DNA of 64,000 nucleotides, taken from positions 91,942-155,941 of the forward strand of contig NZ_NAAD01000005.1 of NCBI RefSeq assembly GCF_002093115.1, given 5' to 3'. Origin of the DNA: Geothermobacter hydrogeniphilus. GTDB taxonomy: Bacteria > Desulfobacterota > Desulfuromonadia > Desulfuromonadales > Geothermobacteraceae. The notes beneath the pieces were generated by a model that saw nothing but the letters and a program-made list of their open reading frames with translations, was not told where the DNA came from and made no database searches. Shown here piece by piece: positions 51,554-60,537 of the stretch. How positions within the stretch are numbered: the stretch's first letter is position 1; the number at the start of each line of letters is the position of its first letter. Position numbers and translations under genes: made by a program.

Positions 51554-52075
51554 TTACGCGCCATCAGCCCCGTTGCCCGGATCGATCGCCAGAAATTCCC
51601 CCTTTGCCATCATCTCCCACCTCAGGTCGTCATCCAGCGGCTCGGATGAAACCAGGCAGGAGTTTTTCGCGTAAGCCTTGTAGAGAGAATAGTAGTCCGC
51701 CTCTTTGGTGTAATCCCGATAGGCGAAGAGTTTGCGGCCGTCACTGAACAGGCAGTTCAGAGCCGAGAAGTCGTGCTTCTGCCGGATCAATGCCGCCGTG
51801 GCGAGAAAGTCCCGCCCCAGATTTCCCGTTGTTCCGCTCATGACGTGATAGAAGAGGACCTCGGTGTCGCGGGAATCATCCCTGAGCCCCGGCCGGGTGA
51901 TACCAGGGAGCAGCCCCTGGTAGTCGTAGACCACGCCGTTGTGAAAAAAGACCGTGTCGCCGAGAAAGAACGGATGGGCGTGGCGGGTGCTGGAGGTGTT
52001 TTCCCACGCCGATTTTCGCAGGTGCAGGATCATTGTGTGCCAGAAAAGTCCGTACCTGTAGGAAAAATATTGTTG
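51554..52075 (-). pseudogene. Class II glutamine amidotransferase, N-terminus missing
   Basis: The frame matches the C-terminal two-thirds of YafJ-type class II amidotransferases (HLRKSAWENTSSTRHAHPFF, VFFHNGVVYDYQGL, RDTEVLFYHVM, FSALNCLFSDGRKLFAYRDY). The N-terminal catalytic Cys2 part is absent: the sequence is cut at about 52075 where AT-rich DNA begins. An ATG at 52033 exists but the product would lack the nucleophile. Confidence 0.85.
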
Positions 52076-52081
52076 CTCTTG

Positions 52082-53065
52082 TCAGTTTGAAACTGCGGGT
52101 TCCTCGCTAAAGATTTCATCAGACCAGACCCAATAAGTATAAAAACCAGTACCGACTGATAAATTGTCTACTTCAACTATTACTAAATTCTTCTGACTGA
52201 CAATTTCTATTCTTGGTTCAAGATTAACTATTTCTCCATCATTATTTATTTGTATTGATTTTAACTTTTTCGGAAGATATTGTTGAGAAGGAAAGTATAT
52301 TAGTTGTCTTATTCTTTCAGTATTTGCTACTATTATTGTTCCCATATAGTCGTGATATTTTGTGAATAATACATTTTTATATAAAATTCTATGAAGAGTG
52401 TCGTCTTGCGCAAGTTCAGGACGGTATCCTATCTTTGTTTCCCATTCTGCTTCACTGATGTTTATATAGTGTTTTCCGATATAATTATTTGAGTAAGTTT
52501 TTTCAAGTACGCTTGTGTATGACCCTATACCATGTACTAATGTATCAACTTGGTCAGATATTGATTTGTCTTTTTTGATCTCACCAAAACTTTTTCTTGA
52601 TGTTTTAAAAATAAAATCTTCATTTGTTAAAGACCGTATGGTGTAAATTTTCAAACTTCGATATGAAAAAACGTCAACTTTTTTAGTAAAATCGTATCTG
52701 TGTATAATTAGCATGCTAGGTATATCGAACTTCATATTGTTTTTATTGTGGTCTAGCTTGTTGTTAATATTTATATCAGTATTTATGCCTGTTGATATAG
52801 AGTCTATATTTGAAGTAATTTTTTTTATTTGTAGTGATAGGTAGTTGATTACAATGAATAAAATTGCTAATATCGAAACCAGTGGAATAGCTATCTGCAT
52901 ATAGGATGTTCCTAGATATTCCTTACAAATTACAGTTATTGCTATACATATTATAGTTATACCAATAATTGCTATGCCACCAATTTTGTAAACGTCACGA
53001 ATTTCTTTTATTATTCTTGAAATTCCACTTGCTGTTGAATCTATTGATTTGTGATTTACTGCCAT
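52082..53065 (-). CDS. AT-rich two-helix membrane protein of unknown function
   Basis: The 327-residue protein has two hydrophobic helices near the N-terminus (IGGIAIIGITIICIAITVIC and IAIPLVSILAILFIVINYL) and a soluble C-terminal part of about 240 residues. AAGGAGA precedes ATG 53065. It is extremely AT-rich (many Ile, Asn, Lys codons), unlike everything around it, so it was acquired from a distant source. The two-helix-plus-cytosolic-domain form is frequent among phage-defence membrane effectors, but no family is recognised. It fills a gap between two truncated genes. Confidence 0.75.
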   Translation of the reverse strand: MAVNHKSIDSTASGISRIIKEIRDVYKIGGIAIIGITIICIAITVICKEYLGTSYMQIAIPLVSILAILFIVINYLSLQIKKITSNIDSISTGINTDININNKLDHNKNNMKFDIPSMLIIHRYDFTKKVDVFSYRSLKIYTIRSLTNEDFIFKTSRKSFGEIKKDKSISDQVDTLVHGIGSYTSVLEKTYSNNYIGKHYINISEAEWETKIGYRPELAQDDTLHRILYKNVLFTKYHDYMGTIIVANTERIRQLIYFPSQQYLPKKLKSIQINNDGEIVNLEPRIEIVSQKNLVIVEVDNLSVGTGFYTYWVWSDEIFSEEPAVSN

Positions 53066-53106
53066 TGTTCTCTCCTTAATTGGTAATTCGAGTTAGTTTC
53101 TATTTT

Positions 53107-53307
53107 TTAAGAAAAACCTTTAACTATGTCCGGATCGGCGAACGCCGCGTGGAGCTGCTCCGCCTTCTCCCGCGGCGAGGGGAGAGTTTCGGGGAACTGC
53201 GGGTTGACGACGTTGAAGCCGAGCGCCGACAGTTGCCGGAGGCCGGCGGCAAAGTCGCGTTTTTTCCGGATCAGGTAGCTGGGGGTGATGATGAAGACGT
53301 TCTTCAA
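53107..53307 (-). pseudogene. LD-carboxypeptidase N-terminal fragment
   Basis: From TTG 53307 (GGAG upstream) the frame reads LKNVFIITPSYLIRKKRDF and AALRALGF-like GLRQLSALGFNVV, ending HAAFADPDI, the N-terminal domain of LD-carboxypeptidases, enzymes that trim murein tetrapeptides. It breaks after PDI at about 53119, where AT-rich DNA begins. The catalytic Ser and the rest are gone. Confidence 0.8.
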
Positions 53308-53429
53308 GGGAAAATCTCCGTGATGTCGGACATTTTGTTCAATTCTGTAACCATACTTAAAATTGGCCTTCAAGACATCAAGAAAATAGGATATTGCTGG
53401 GGAGCAGTGATGGTTCAGGACCTTTAAAG

Positions 53430-53920
53430 CAGACATCGCCGGTGGCGACCGGCAGCGCCTTCCTTTTCTTGCTTGTCCAAGAAAAGGAAGCAAAAGAAGG
53501 ACACCCCAACCTCAGCCACCCGACGATCGGGTGCCCTCGCTGCGCGATCTTTTCATCCTGCGCTCACCCTGTTCGCCACACCGCAAGATGAAAAATCGCT
53601 TGTTCGGTGGCTTCACATGGGGCCCCGGGATAAGCAGTTGATAAAGACCTTACAGATTTCTTCGGTTTTTGATCTTCGCCTTTCGTCCCATGGCATAGCG
53701 CCGGGAGCGGCTGGATTAAAACCGATCAGCTGCGCGAACTGTCTGAGCGTAGCGAGTTTTCGCGCAGCCGGTTTTCATCTTGCCGCTGCCGGGAACCTGC
53801 TCAGCAGGCGCGGAGAGTTGGGACACGCCCTTTTCTGCATACTCTTTTGGAGCGAGCAAAAGAGTATGGCGGAGTCCGGGCCCGCGAGCCCGGGATTTTG
53901 GCCTTTTAAATCATAAGAAA
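53430..53920 (+). repeat. Noncoding repeat-like stretch with strong hairpins
   Basis: About 490 bases without a credible gene. It contains the hairpin CTTCCTTTTCTT / AAGAAAAGGAAG (about 53458-53490), further inverted segments near 53570-53600 (ATGAAAAATCG facing CGATCTTTTCAT at 53546) and around 53820-53880. Sequences of this type, with CCAAGAAAAGGAAGCAAAAG, are, as I recall, dispersed repeats in many proteobacterial genomes. Confidence 0.5.
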
Positions 53921-53976
53921 GGTCATTGCAAATCGGAGGTTGCCAAAAGAACTGTATAACGTCACCATGGACAAAG

Positions 53977-54867
53977 ATGACACCTTTCAAACGACTTCAA
54001 TCGATACTTTTCATCCTTTGCCTGCTCCCCGGCCTTGCCCCGGCGGCCGACTCGGCTCTGGTCAACCTCGGCCGCTGGAGCGATGCCGAACTGGCGCGGA
54101 TCATCACGGCGGCACACCGGCTTGAGTCGCCGGGTGAGCAGATCGTGGCCATCTCCAGCCACTTCCTCGCGACCCCCTATGTCGCGCACAGCCTGGTCGG
54201 CGGGCCGCGGACCGCGGAGCGGCTGGTCATCAACCTGGCGGGGTTCGACTGTTTTACCTTCCTTGACACGGTTGAAGCCCTGCGTCGCGCAGCGGACCCG
54301 GCCGATTTCCCCGTACAGCTGCGACAGGTCCGTTATCGCGGCGGCAAGGTGGCCTATGAGAACCGGCGACACTTTTTCAGCGACTGGGTCGCCGTAGCCG
54401 GTACGGAGATTGACGATGTGACCGCAACCGTGGGGCAGGGCAGGTCCCGGGTTGTCGTCAAGCAGCTCAATCTCAAGGATGACGGTGGTCGTTGGCTGCC
54501 GGGGATTTCCGTCACGCGGCGGGAGATCGTCTATATCCCTGCGGGCAGCATTGACGGCAACCTCCTGGCAGCCCTGCAGGCGGGCGATTATGTCGGCATC
54601 TACAGCGATAAGGCGGGGCTCGATGTCAGCCATACCGGGCTGCTGGTGAAGAAGGGACAGCGTTTCCTGCTGCGCCATGCCTCCTCGCGCGATGGTGTCA
54701 GGCGGGTCGTGGATGTCGATCTGCCGGAGTACCTGCGGGGAAAACCGGGGCTGGTGGTCTACCGCGCCAGGACGCCGGCTTTTTCATCAACTCTGCGTTG
54801 CAGGCCCGCTTCGCTTGTGCGACGTAGCTGCCGCTACGCCTCCGCGCTCATCGAGACTGCGCCTTGA
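53977..54867 (+). CDS. DUF1460 family protein (N-acetylmuramoyl-L-alanine amidase-like)
   Basis: The 296-residue product has a signal peptide (FKRLQSILFILCLLPGLAPA) and the DUF1460 order: FLATPYVAHSLVGGP, INLAGFDCFTFLDTVEAL with the probable catalytic Cys, YENRRHFFSDWV and SHTGLLVKKGQRFLLRHASS with the His. Related proteins have the NlpC/P60-like fold and cleave cell-wall peptides. The last 28 residues (after VVYRAR) are encoded by repeat-like DNA and look foreign. ATG 53977 gives the normal leader. Confidence 0.88.
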   Translation: MTPFKRLQSILFILCLLPGLAPAADSALVNLGRWSDAELARIITAAHRLESPGEQIVAISSHFLATPYVAHSLVGGPRTAERLVINLAGFDCFTFLDTVEALRRAADPADFPVQLRQVRYRGGKVAYENRRHFFSDWVAVAGTEIDDVTATVGQGRSRVVVKQLNLKDDGGRWLPGISVTRREIVYIPAGSIDGNLLAALQAGDYVGIYSDKAGLDVSHTGLLVKKGQRFLLRHASSRDGVRRVVDVDLPEYLRGKPGLVVYRARTPAFSSTLRCRPASLVRRSCRYASALIETAP

Positions 54868-54895
54868 TTTGATAAAAAATTCAGCGTCTTGTAGC
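54775..54895 (+). repeat. Repeat-like tail overlapping the DUF1460 gene end
   Basis: The segment from GCCGGCTTTTTCATCAACTC onward, with GCGACGTAGCTGCCGCTACG (a dyad GTAGC/GCTAC), does not fit the protein family and resembles short dispersed intergenic repeats. It has supplied a new stop codon to the DUF1460 gene. Confidence 0.4.
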
Positions 54896-54936
54896 TGTGG
54901 TGTGGAATTGGCCGACTGTGTTGTCAGAGCGTCGGC

Positions 54937-56091
54937 TCATTCGGCCAGTACGAACCTGCCGTTCTTGACCTGGACCATCACCATCGAATCGACGCCCAGG
55001 CCGTTGTGGTCCTGCGGGGTGATGTTGTAGGTGCCGGAAACCCCGACGTAGCCCCTGGTGTTCTCAATCGCGGCACGCAGTTTTTCGGGATCGGTGCCGA
55101 CCTTCTTCATCGCGTTGGCGACGATGGTGATCGCGTCCCAGGCGTAGCCGGAGTGGGTGTTGATCGGGAACTGCTTGTCGTAGCCCTTTTCCCTGTAGAG
55201 GCGGATGAACTCCTGAATGACCGGTTTCTGCGGATCACTGTCGGGCAGCTCGTCCACCACCATCAGCTTGGTCGCCGGCATCCGGTCCCCTTCGCTGGCC
55301 TTGCCGGCCAGTTCGATATATTTCGGGTCGGGCAGGCCGTGGCACTGGAAGAGCGGCAGGTCGATGCCGAGCTGGACCTTGTTCTTGGCGATGATCGATC
55401 CGGCCGGTCCGATGGTCCAGGCGATCAGCGCCTGGGGATTGGCGTTGCGGGCCTTGGTCAGCTGAGAGGTCATGTCGGTGTCGCGGGTGCCGAAGGATTC
55501 CTGGCTGACGATCTTGATGCCGTATTTGGGAGCCAGCTTCTTCATCCAGCGGGCGCCGTCCTTGCCGAAGCCGTCGGCGGCGTTCAGCAGCGCCACTTTG
55601 GTCAGGCCCTTTTTCTTCAGGTAGATGAACAGGCGCTCGACGGCGATGCTGGAGCGCTGGGGGGATTTGAACACCCAGTCAAAAGGTCCGAAACGGTCGC
55701 CGCCCATGATCACCGGGTCACCGCCCACGGTCATGAAGATCGGCACTCGGCCCTTGTGGACGACCTTCTTGACGCTCATGCCGGTGTCGGTCAGGGTCGG
55801 TCCGATGATCGCCCTGACATGCTCCTTGTAGATGAATTTCCTGGCGATGGATGTCGCCTTGGTCGGGTTGGCTTCGGTGTCGGCGAGGACCAGCTGCAGC
55901 TTTTTACCGTTGATGCCGCCCTCGGCATTGATCTTGTCGACCACCATCTCGGCGACCAGTCTGGTCGGGGTGCCGATGAAGGCGGCGCGCCCGGACTGAT
56001 CGAAGAAGGCGCCGATCTTGATGCTGTCAGCGGCCAGCAGCGGCGTTGCCGTCAGCAGCAGGGCGATCAGGATTCCCGTCATTCTTTTCAT
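54937..56091 (-). CDS. livK: Branched-chain/aromatic-type ABC transporter substrate-binding protein
   Basis: The 384-residue protein has a signal peptide (MTGILIALLLTATPLLA) and the LivK fold: IKIGAFFDQSGRAAFIGTP, VVDKINAEGGINGKKLQLVLAD, IIGPTLTDTGMSV and the end VKNGRFVLAE. It would capture the ligand in the periplasm for LivHMGF. Given the operon enzymes, an aromatic amino or aryl acid is likelier than leucine. AAGGAG precedes ATG 56091. It is the last gene of the leftward operon. Confidence 0.92.
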   Translation of the reverse strand: MKRMTGILIALLLTATPLLAADSIKIGAFFDQSGRAAFIGTPTRLVAEMVVDKINAEGGINGKKLQLVLADTEANPTKATSIARKFIYKEHVRAIIGPTLTDTGMSVKKVVHKGRVPIFMTVGGDPVIMGGDRFGPFDWVFKSPQRSSIAVERLFIYLKKKGLTKVALLNAADGFGKDGARWMKKLAPKYGIKIVSQESFGTRDTDMTSQLTKARNANPQALIAWTIGPAGSIIAKNKVQLGIDLPLFQCHGLPDPKYIELAGKASEGDRMPATKLMVVDELPDSDPQKPVIQEFIRLYREKGYDKQFPINTHSGYAWDAITIVANAMKKVGTDPEKLRAAIENTRGYVGVSGTYNITPQDHNGLGVDSMVMVQVKNGRFVLAE

Positions 56092-56191
56092 TGCAGATCT
56101 CCTTTTCAAAAAAATTCAATTAAACCGGAATCAACGAGTTGGCTGCCGGTGAACAACCCGGCCTGTCAATACCATAGCCCAGCCGCCGAAG

Positions 56192-58282
56192 TTAAACAAT
56201 CTCATCCTGGATCCGGGTATCGAACACCCGCCGGCTTTTTCGTTCCGAGCGGGGCAGCTCCCCGTAGTCGACCAGTTCAATGTCCACCGAGACCAGCAAC
56301 TGTTTCTTGATCTGGTGGACGGCCTCGTGGATCAGTTCCGCGCCCCGCTCCCGGCTGACCCCCTCGGCCCGTTCGACAACCAGACGCATATGGTCGCGTC
56401 CCGAACTTTCACCGCGGGTGAGGTGGATCTGGTATTCCGACCCCAGGCCGGGGACCGCGGAGAGGATGGTTTCGATGCTTGAGGGATAGATGTTGACGCC
56501 GCGGAACTTGATGGTGTCGTCGGAGCGTCCCTTGATCCGTGAATGCCTCGGCAGCAGGGAACCGCAGGCGCACCTGCCGGGGATGATGCGGGTGATGTCG
56601 CGGGTCCGGTAGCGGATCAGCGGCGCGCCCTCCTTGGCCAGGGTGGTGACCACCATTTCACCCCATTCACCCTCCGGGACCGGTTGCAGGGTTTCGGGAT
56701 CGAGGATTTCGAGGATGTAGTAATCCCCCCAGTAGTGGATGCAGTCATGCTCGCGGCACTCGATGCCGGTGCCGGGGCCATAGAGTTCAGTGAGGCCGGT
56801 GATGTCGAACAGCTCGGCGCCGCCGAACAGTTCGGAGATCTTGCGGCGCATCGAACGGCTGGAGCGTTCGGAGCCGTAGATGATCTTGTTGACCGCTATC
56901 TTGTCGGCGATGCCGCGATGGTGAATCTCTTCGGCCATCAGCAGCGCCATCGAGGCGGTGGAGCAGAAGACCGTCGACTGGAAATCGAGCAGGAACTGGA
57001 TCTGCATATCAATATTGCCGGGTCCGACCGGCACCGCCAGGGCGCCGACCTTTTCACAGCCGAGCTGAAAGCCCATCCCCGCCGTCCAGACGCCGTAGCC
57101 GACCGCGATCTGTACCCGGTCGAGGGGCGTCACCCCGGCCATCTGGTAGCAGCGGGCGAAGAACCGGGTCCAGTCATCCAGGTCCTTCTGGGTGTAGCAC
57201 AGCACTTTGCGTTTGCCGGTGGTGCCGGAGCTGGCATGGACACGTACGACCTGTTCAAAGGGCACCGAGCGCAGCGGGAAGGGGTAGCCTTCACGCAGGT
57301 CGTCGGCAGTGGTGAAGGGCAGCCGCCGCAGGTCATCGAGGGATTGGATGCTGTTCGGGTTTATCCCGGCCTGATCGAGCCTGTTTCGATAAAAAGCGCT
57401 GCCCTCAAAGGCGTGGCGGACGGTCCACTGCAGGCCGCGTAGCTGGTGGTCCCTGAGTTCTTCTTCCGAGTTGAACTCCGGCATGAAATTCTGCTGTCGC
57501 ATATCAGGTTTCTCCAGACGGATATTGGTCAGGCCGGCCGCCCCCAGGCGGCTGGCGGCCGGATTGCTGTTGCTGGCGGAGCCGAGGAAGGCCGCGCGCA
57601 AAACCGGGTCGCCCAGCAGTTCGCGGGCAGCCCCTTTTTCGACCACCCGGCCGTTGGCCAGCAGGCAGGCGTTGTCGGCCGCCGACAGGGCACGGGCGGC
57701 GTTCTGCTCGACCAGCAGGATGCTGGTGCCGGCACGGGCCAGTTGATGAATAATGGCAAAGATCTCGTCGGTTATCAACGGCGCCAGGCCGAGGCTCGGC
57801 TCATCGAGCAGCAGCAGTTTCGGTCGCGCCATCAGCGCCCGGCCCATCGCCAGCATCTGCTGCTCGCCGCCGGAGAGGGTGCCGGCCGGCTGTTCCCGGC
57901 GTTCACCCAGCCTGGGGAAGCGCTGGTAGATTTCGTCACAGCGGGCCTGCAGCTCTTTCCTGCCCGGCTTCTGCACCAGGGCGCCGAGTTCCAGGTTTTC
58001 CCGCACGCTGAGATCGGGAAAGACCTCCCGGCCCTCCGGGGAGAGGGCCAGGCCGTTGCGCACCATCTGTGCCGGGCTGGCAGCGGTCACATCCCGACCC
58101 TCCAGCAGAATGCGTCCCTGACTCGGTCTGAGAAGACCCATGATGCACTTGAGCAGGGTGCTCTTGCCGGCGCCGTTGGCGCCGACCAGCGCCAGGGTTT
58201 CTCCGGCGGCCATTTCCAGGTCGATGTCGAACAACGCCTGGGCGGCGCCGTAATGGGCGTTGAGGTTTTCAATCCTGAGCAT
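56192..58282 (-). CDS. Fusion of LivF ABC ATPase and phenylacetate-CoA ligase-type enzyme
   Basis: One 696-codon frame holds two full proteins. Residues 1-235 are a LivF ATPase (Walker A GANGAGKST at 34-42, signature LSGGEQQ at 136-142, Walker B LLLLDEPSLGLAP at 156-168). Residues about 261-696 are a PaaK-type arylacetate-CoA ligase (VRVHASSGTTGKRKVLCY, GSERSSRSMRRK, TGLTELYGPGTG, KGRSDDTIKFRGVNIYP). The linker is about 25 residues without a stop. An internal ATG at 57502 with GGAG upstream could also yield the ligase alone. Either a true fusion or a lost stop codon. Confidence 0.9.
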   Translation of the reverse strand: MLRIENLNAHYGAAQALFDIDLEMAAGETLALVGANGAGKSTLLKCIMGLLRPSQGRILLEGRDVTAASPAQMVRNGLALSPEGREVFPDLSVRENLELGALVQKPGRKELQARCDEIYQRFPRLGERREQPAGTLSGGEQQMLAMGRALMARPKLLLLDEPSLGLAPLITDEIFAIIHQLARAGTSILLVEQNAARALSAADNACLLANGRVVEKGAARELLGDPVLRAAFLGSASNSNPAASRLGAAGLTNIRLEKPDMRQQNFMPEFNSEEELRDHQLRGLQWTVRHAFEGSAFYRNRLDQAGINPNSIQSLDDLRRLPFTTADDLREGYPFPLRSVPFEQVVRVHASSGTTGKRKVLCYTQKDLDDWTRFFARCYQMAGVTPLDRVQIAVGYGVWTAGMGFQLGCEKVGALAVPVGPGNIDMQIQFLLDFQSTVFCSTASMALLMAEEIHHRGIADKIAVNKIIYGSERSSRSMRRKISELFGGAELFDITGLTELYGPGTGIECREHDCIHYWGDYYILEILDPETLQPVPEGEWGEMVVTTLAKEGAPLIRYRTRDITRIIPGRCACGSLLPRHSRIKGRSDDTIKFRGVNIYPSSIETILSAVPGLGSEYQIHLTRGESSGRDHMRLVVERAEGVSRERGAELIHEAVHQIKKQLLVSVDIELVDYGELPRSERKSRRVFDTRIQDEIV

Positions 58283-58284
58283 CT

Positions 58285-59049
58285 TCAGGCCGTTGCCTCC
58301 ATCCGTCCCAGGTAGGCTTCCAGTACCAGCGGGTTGCTGCGGACCTCATCCGGGGTGCCGCGGGCGATGCAGCGTCCACTGTCGAGGACCACCACCTGGT
58401 CGGCGATCTCCATCACCAGTTCCATGTCGTGTTCGACCAGCAGCAGGGTCTGGCCGGCGGCGCGCAGCCGCTTCAACTGCTCGCCGACAGCGGCGGTTTC
58501 GTCGACATTGAGGCCGGCAACCGGTTCATCAAGCAGCACCAGTTGCGGTTCGGAGACACAGGCGCGCGCCAGTTCGACCCGTTTCTTGTCACCATAGGCC
58601 AGTACCGCCACCGGCAACCGGGCCTTGTCGGCCAGCTCGAAGCGGTCGAGGGCCTCAAGGGCGCGCAGTTTCAGCCGGCGTTCCCGGTGCCGCAGGTAGG
58701 GCAGTCGCAGCATCGCCATGGTCAGGGAGCGCCCCGCTTCGCAGGTCAGACCGGTAAGAACGTTGTCGAGGACCGAAAGCCGTGGAAAAAGTTTCAGGTT
58801 CTGAAATGTGCGGGCGATGCCGAGACGGGCGATGGCATGCGACGGCTGTCCAACCAGCTGTTGATCAGCAAAGCGGATTGACCCCGAGGTCGGCGCCAGG
58901 ACCCCGGTGACACAGTTGATCAGGGTGCTTTTGCCCGCGCCGTTCGGGCCGATCAGGGCTGTCACCTGCCCGCGCGGCACGGAAAAACCGACCCGGTCGA
59001 GGGCCGGCAGACCGCCGAATTTTTTGCTGACTGCGTCAAGATGCAGCAT
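58285..59049 (-). CDS. livG: Branched-chain-type ABC transporter ATP-binding protein
   Basis: The 254-residue LivG-type ATPase has Walker [10 protein letters not shown], the family-specific ITALIGPNGAG/FQNLKLFPRLSVLDNV region, LAYGDKKRVELARA (signature variant) and LLLLDEPVAGLN-like LVLLDEPVAGLNVDE. It powers import with LivF through LivHM. It overlaps livM by 14 bases and is three bases from the LivF fusion gene. Confidence 0.94.
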   Translation of the reverse strand: MLHLDAVSKKFGGLPALDRVGFSVPRGQVTALIGPNGAGKSTLINCVTGVLAPTSGSIRFADQQLVGQPSHAIARLGIARTFQNLKLFPRLSVLDNVLTGLTCEAGRSLTMAMLRLPYLRHRERRLKLRALEALDRFELADKARLPVAVLAYGDKKRVELARACVSEPQLVLLDEPVAGLNVDETAAVGEQLKRLRAAGQTLLLVEHDMELVMEIADQVVVLDSGRCIARGTPDEVRSNPLVLEAYLGRMEATA

Positions 59050-60034
59050 TTTTCTGCCCCTTCAGAACCCATCGATTCCTGATCATTTCATACAACCCGG
59101 TCATCAGGCCGCGGGGTAGAAACATCAGGATCAGGACCAGCACCAGTCCGTGAACAAGATCCTTGTAGTTTTCAAAGACATCGATCCATTCCGGCAGCAG
59201 GGTCAGTAATCCGGCGCCGATCAGCGATCCCCAGATCGATCCCATGCCGCCGACCACGACCATGATCGCCAGGTCGGTCGAGGCGAAAATATCGAAGGAA
59301 TCGGGACTGATGAAACTGTAGCAATGAGCAAACAGGCTTCCGGCGATCGAGGCGAAGACCGCCGAGAGGACGAAGACCTTGATCTTGGCGCGGCGGATAT
59401 CGACCCCCAGCGCGGCGGCGGCTGTTTCATCTCCGGCCAGCGCCGCCAGGCCGCGGCCGACCCCGCTGCGTACCAGGTTCAGGGCCAGCAACAGGGCCAG
59501 CAGGGCAAAGCTCCAGAGCAGGTAATGCAGACGGACTTCATCATCGAAGACAAAACCGCCGATGCTCAGGAAGGGGATGCCGGGAAAGCCGCTCGGGCCG
59601 CCGGTGACCTGGTCCCACTGCAGCATGATGGTGTGAACGACGATGTTGCAGCCGAGGGTGGCCATGGCCAGGTAATGGCCGCTGAGGCGCAGGGTCGGAA
59701 TTCCGACCAGCAGCGCCACCAGGGCGACCAGCAGCGCGACTCCGACCATGGCCGGCCAGGCGGGCAGGCCGAAGGTCACGGTCGCAATCGCCGACCCGTA
59801 GGCACCGAGGCCGAAGAAGGCCGCGTGGCCCAGCGAAATCTGTCCGGCGTAGCCGATGAACAGGTTGAGCCCGACGACAATGATCACGTAGATGGCGATC
59901 AGGTTGGTCAGGCCGAGGGTGTAGGGGTTGTCTTCATACAGCGGAAACAGAACCAGCGCCAGGGTCAGGGCGGTGACCGTCAGGCCGGTACGGTGCAGGT
60001 AGATGAAGTAGAGAATTTTCTCTTTGTCGGTCAT
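59036..60034 (-). CDS. livM: Branched-chain-type ABC transporter permease
   Basis: The 332-residue permease has about ten membrane helices and the LivM motifs GLNLFIGYAGQISLGHAAFFGLGAY, LSGHYLAMATLG and GGMGSIWGSLIGAGLLTLLPE. Its start shares a base with the iorB stop, so transporter and oxidoreductase genes are translationally linked. Confidence 0.94.
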   Translation of the reverse strand: MTDKEKILYFIYLHRTGLTVTALTLALVLFPLYEDNPYTLGLTNLIAIYVIIVVGLNLFIGYAGQISLGHAAFFGLGAYGSAIATVTFGLPAWPAMVGVALLVALVALLVGIPTLRLSGHYLAMATLGCNIVVHTIMLQWDQVTGGPSGFPGIPFLSIGGFVFDDEVRLHYLLWSFALLALLLALNLVRSGVGRGLAALAGDETAAAALGVDIRRAKIKVFVLSAVFASIAGSLFAHCYSFISPDSFDIFASTDLAIMVVVGGMGSIWGSLIGAGLLTLLPEWIDVFENYKDLVHGLVLVLILMFLPRGLMTGLYEMIRNRWVLKGQKNAAS

Positions 60035-60537
60035 TAGTTATGATTCAATCCCTGATGAAACGCTTCAAGGTTCTGCCGGGCAAATTTTTGTGGTGCCAGC
60101 TGACGGATCGCCGTTTCACATTCATCGACACAGCAGAACAGCGCCTGCTTCCTGACCGCCAGTCCAAGCAGCACCAGGTTGGCCAGCACCGCGTTGCCCA
60201 ATCCGCGGGCGATCGCCGAGGCGTCGATCCGTTCTCCCGGTCCCGCTGTAGCGGCATTGAGATAGAGCCCGCCTTCCGGCCTGATCAACGTCTGGTGAAC
60301 TGACAGGTTCTCTTCCCACAACAACAGGCCCAGGTCCGCCTGTCCGGCGCGGATCAGCGGGCTGGCAAAGTTGTCGACCTTGATGGTCGAGAGGACAGTG
60401 CCGCCGCGCTGGGCCATGCCGTGGGTTTCGGAGGTCAGCACCGGGAGACCCCGATTGACAGCCGCCTGGGCGATGACCCGGGTCAGAAACAGCACACCCT
60501 GGCCGCCGATACCGCTGACGATGATCTGCTGTTTCAT
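60034..60537 (-). CDS. iorB: Indolepyruvate:ferredoxin oxidoreductase, beta subunit
   Basis: The 167-residue protein is the gamma-type domain subunit (IIVSGIGGQGVLFLTRVIAQAA, SETHGMAQRGGTVLSTIK) that pairs with IorA to oxidise arylpyruvates to arylacetyl-CoA and CO2 with reduction of ferredoxin. The length is slightly below the usual 190. It overlaps iorA by four bases (ATGA) upstream and livM by one base downstream. Confidence 0.94.
   Translation of the reverse strand: MKQQIIVSGIGGQGVLFLTRVIAQAAVNRGLPVLTSETHGMAQRGGTVLSTIKVDNFASPLIRAGQADLGLLLWEENLSVHQTLIRPEGGLYLNAATAGPGERIDASAIARGLGNAVLANLVLLGLAVRKQALFCCVDECETAIRQLAPQKFARQNLEAFHQGLNHN

Noticed and set aside
53473..53916. 147-codon plus-strand frame
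   Set aside because: It lies wholly in hairpin-rich repeat-like DNA and has no family features, so it is read as noncoding.
55006..56310. 434-codon plus-strand open frame
   Set aside because: Antisense to livK, no family features, no start signals.
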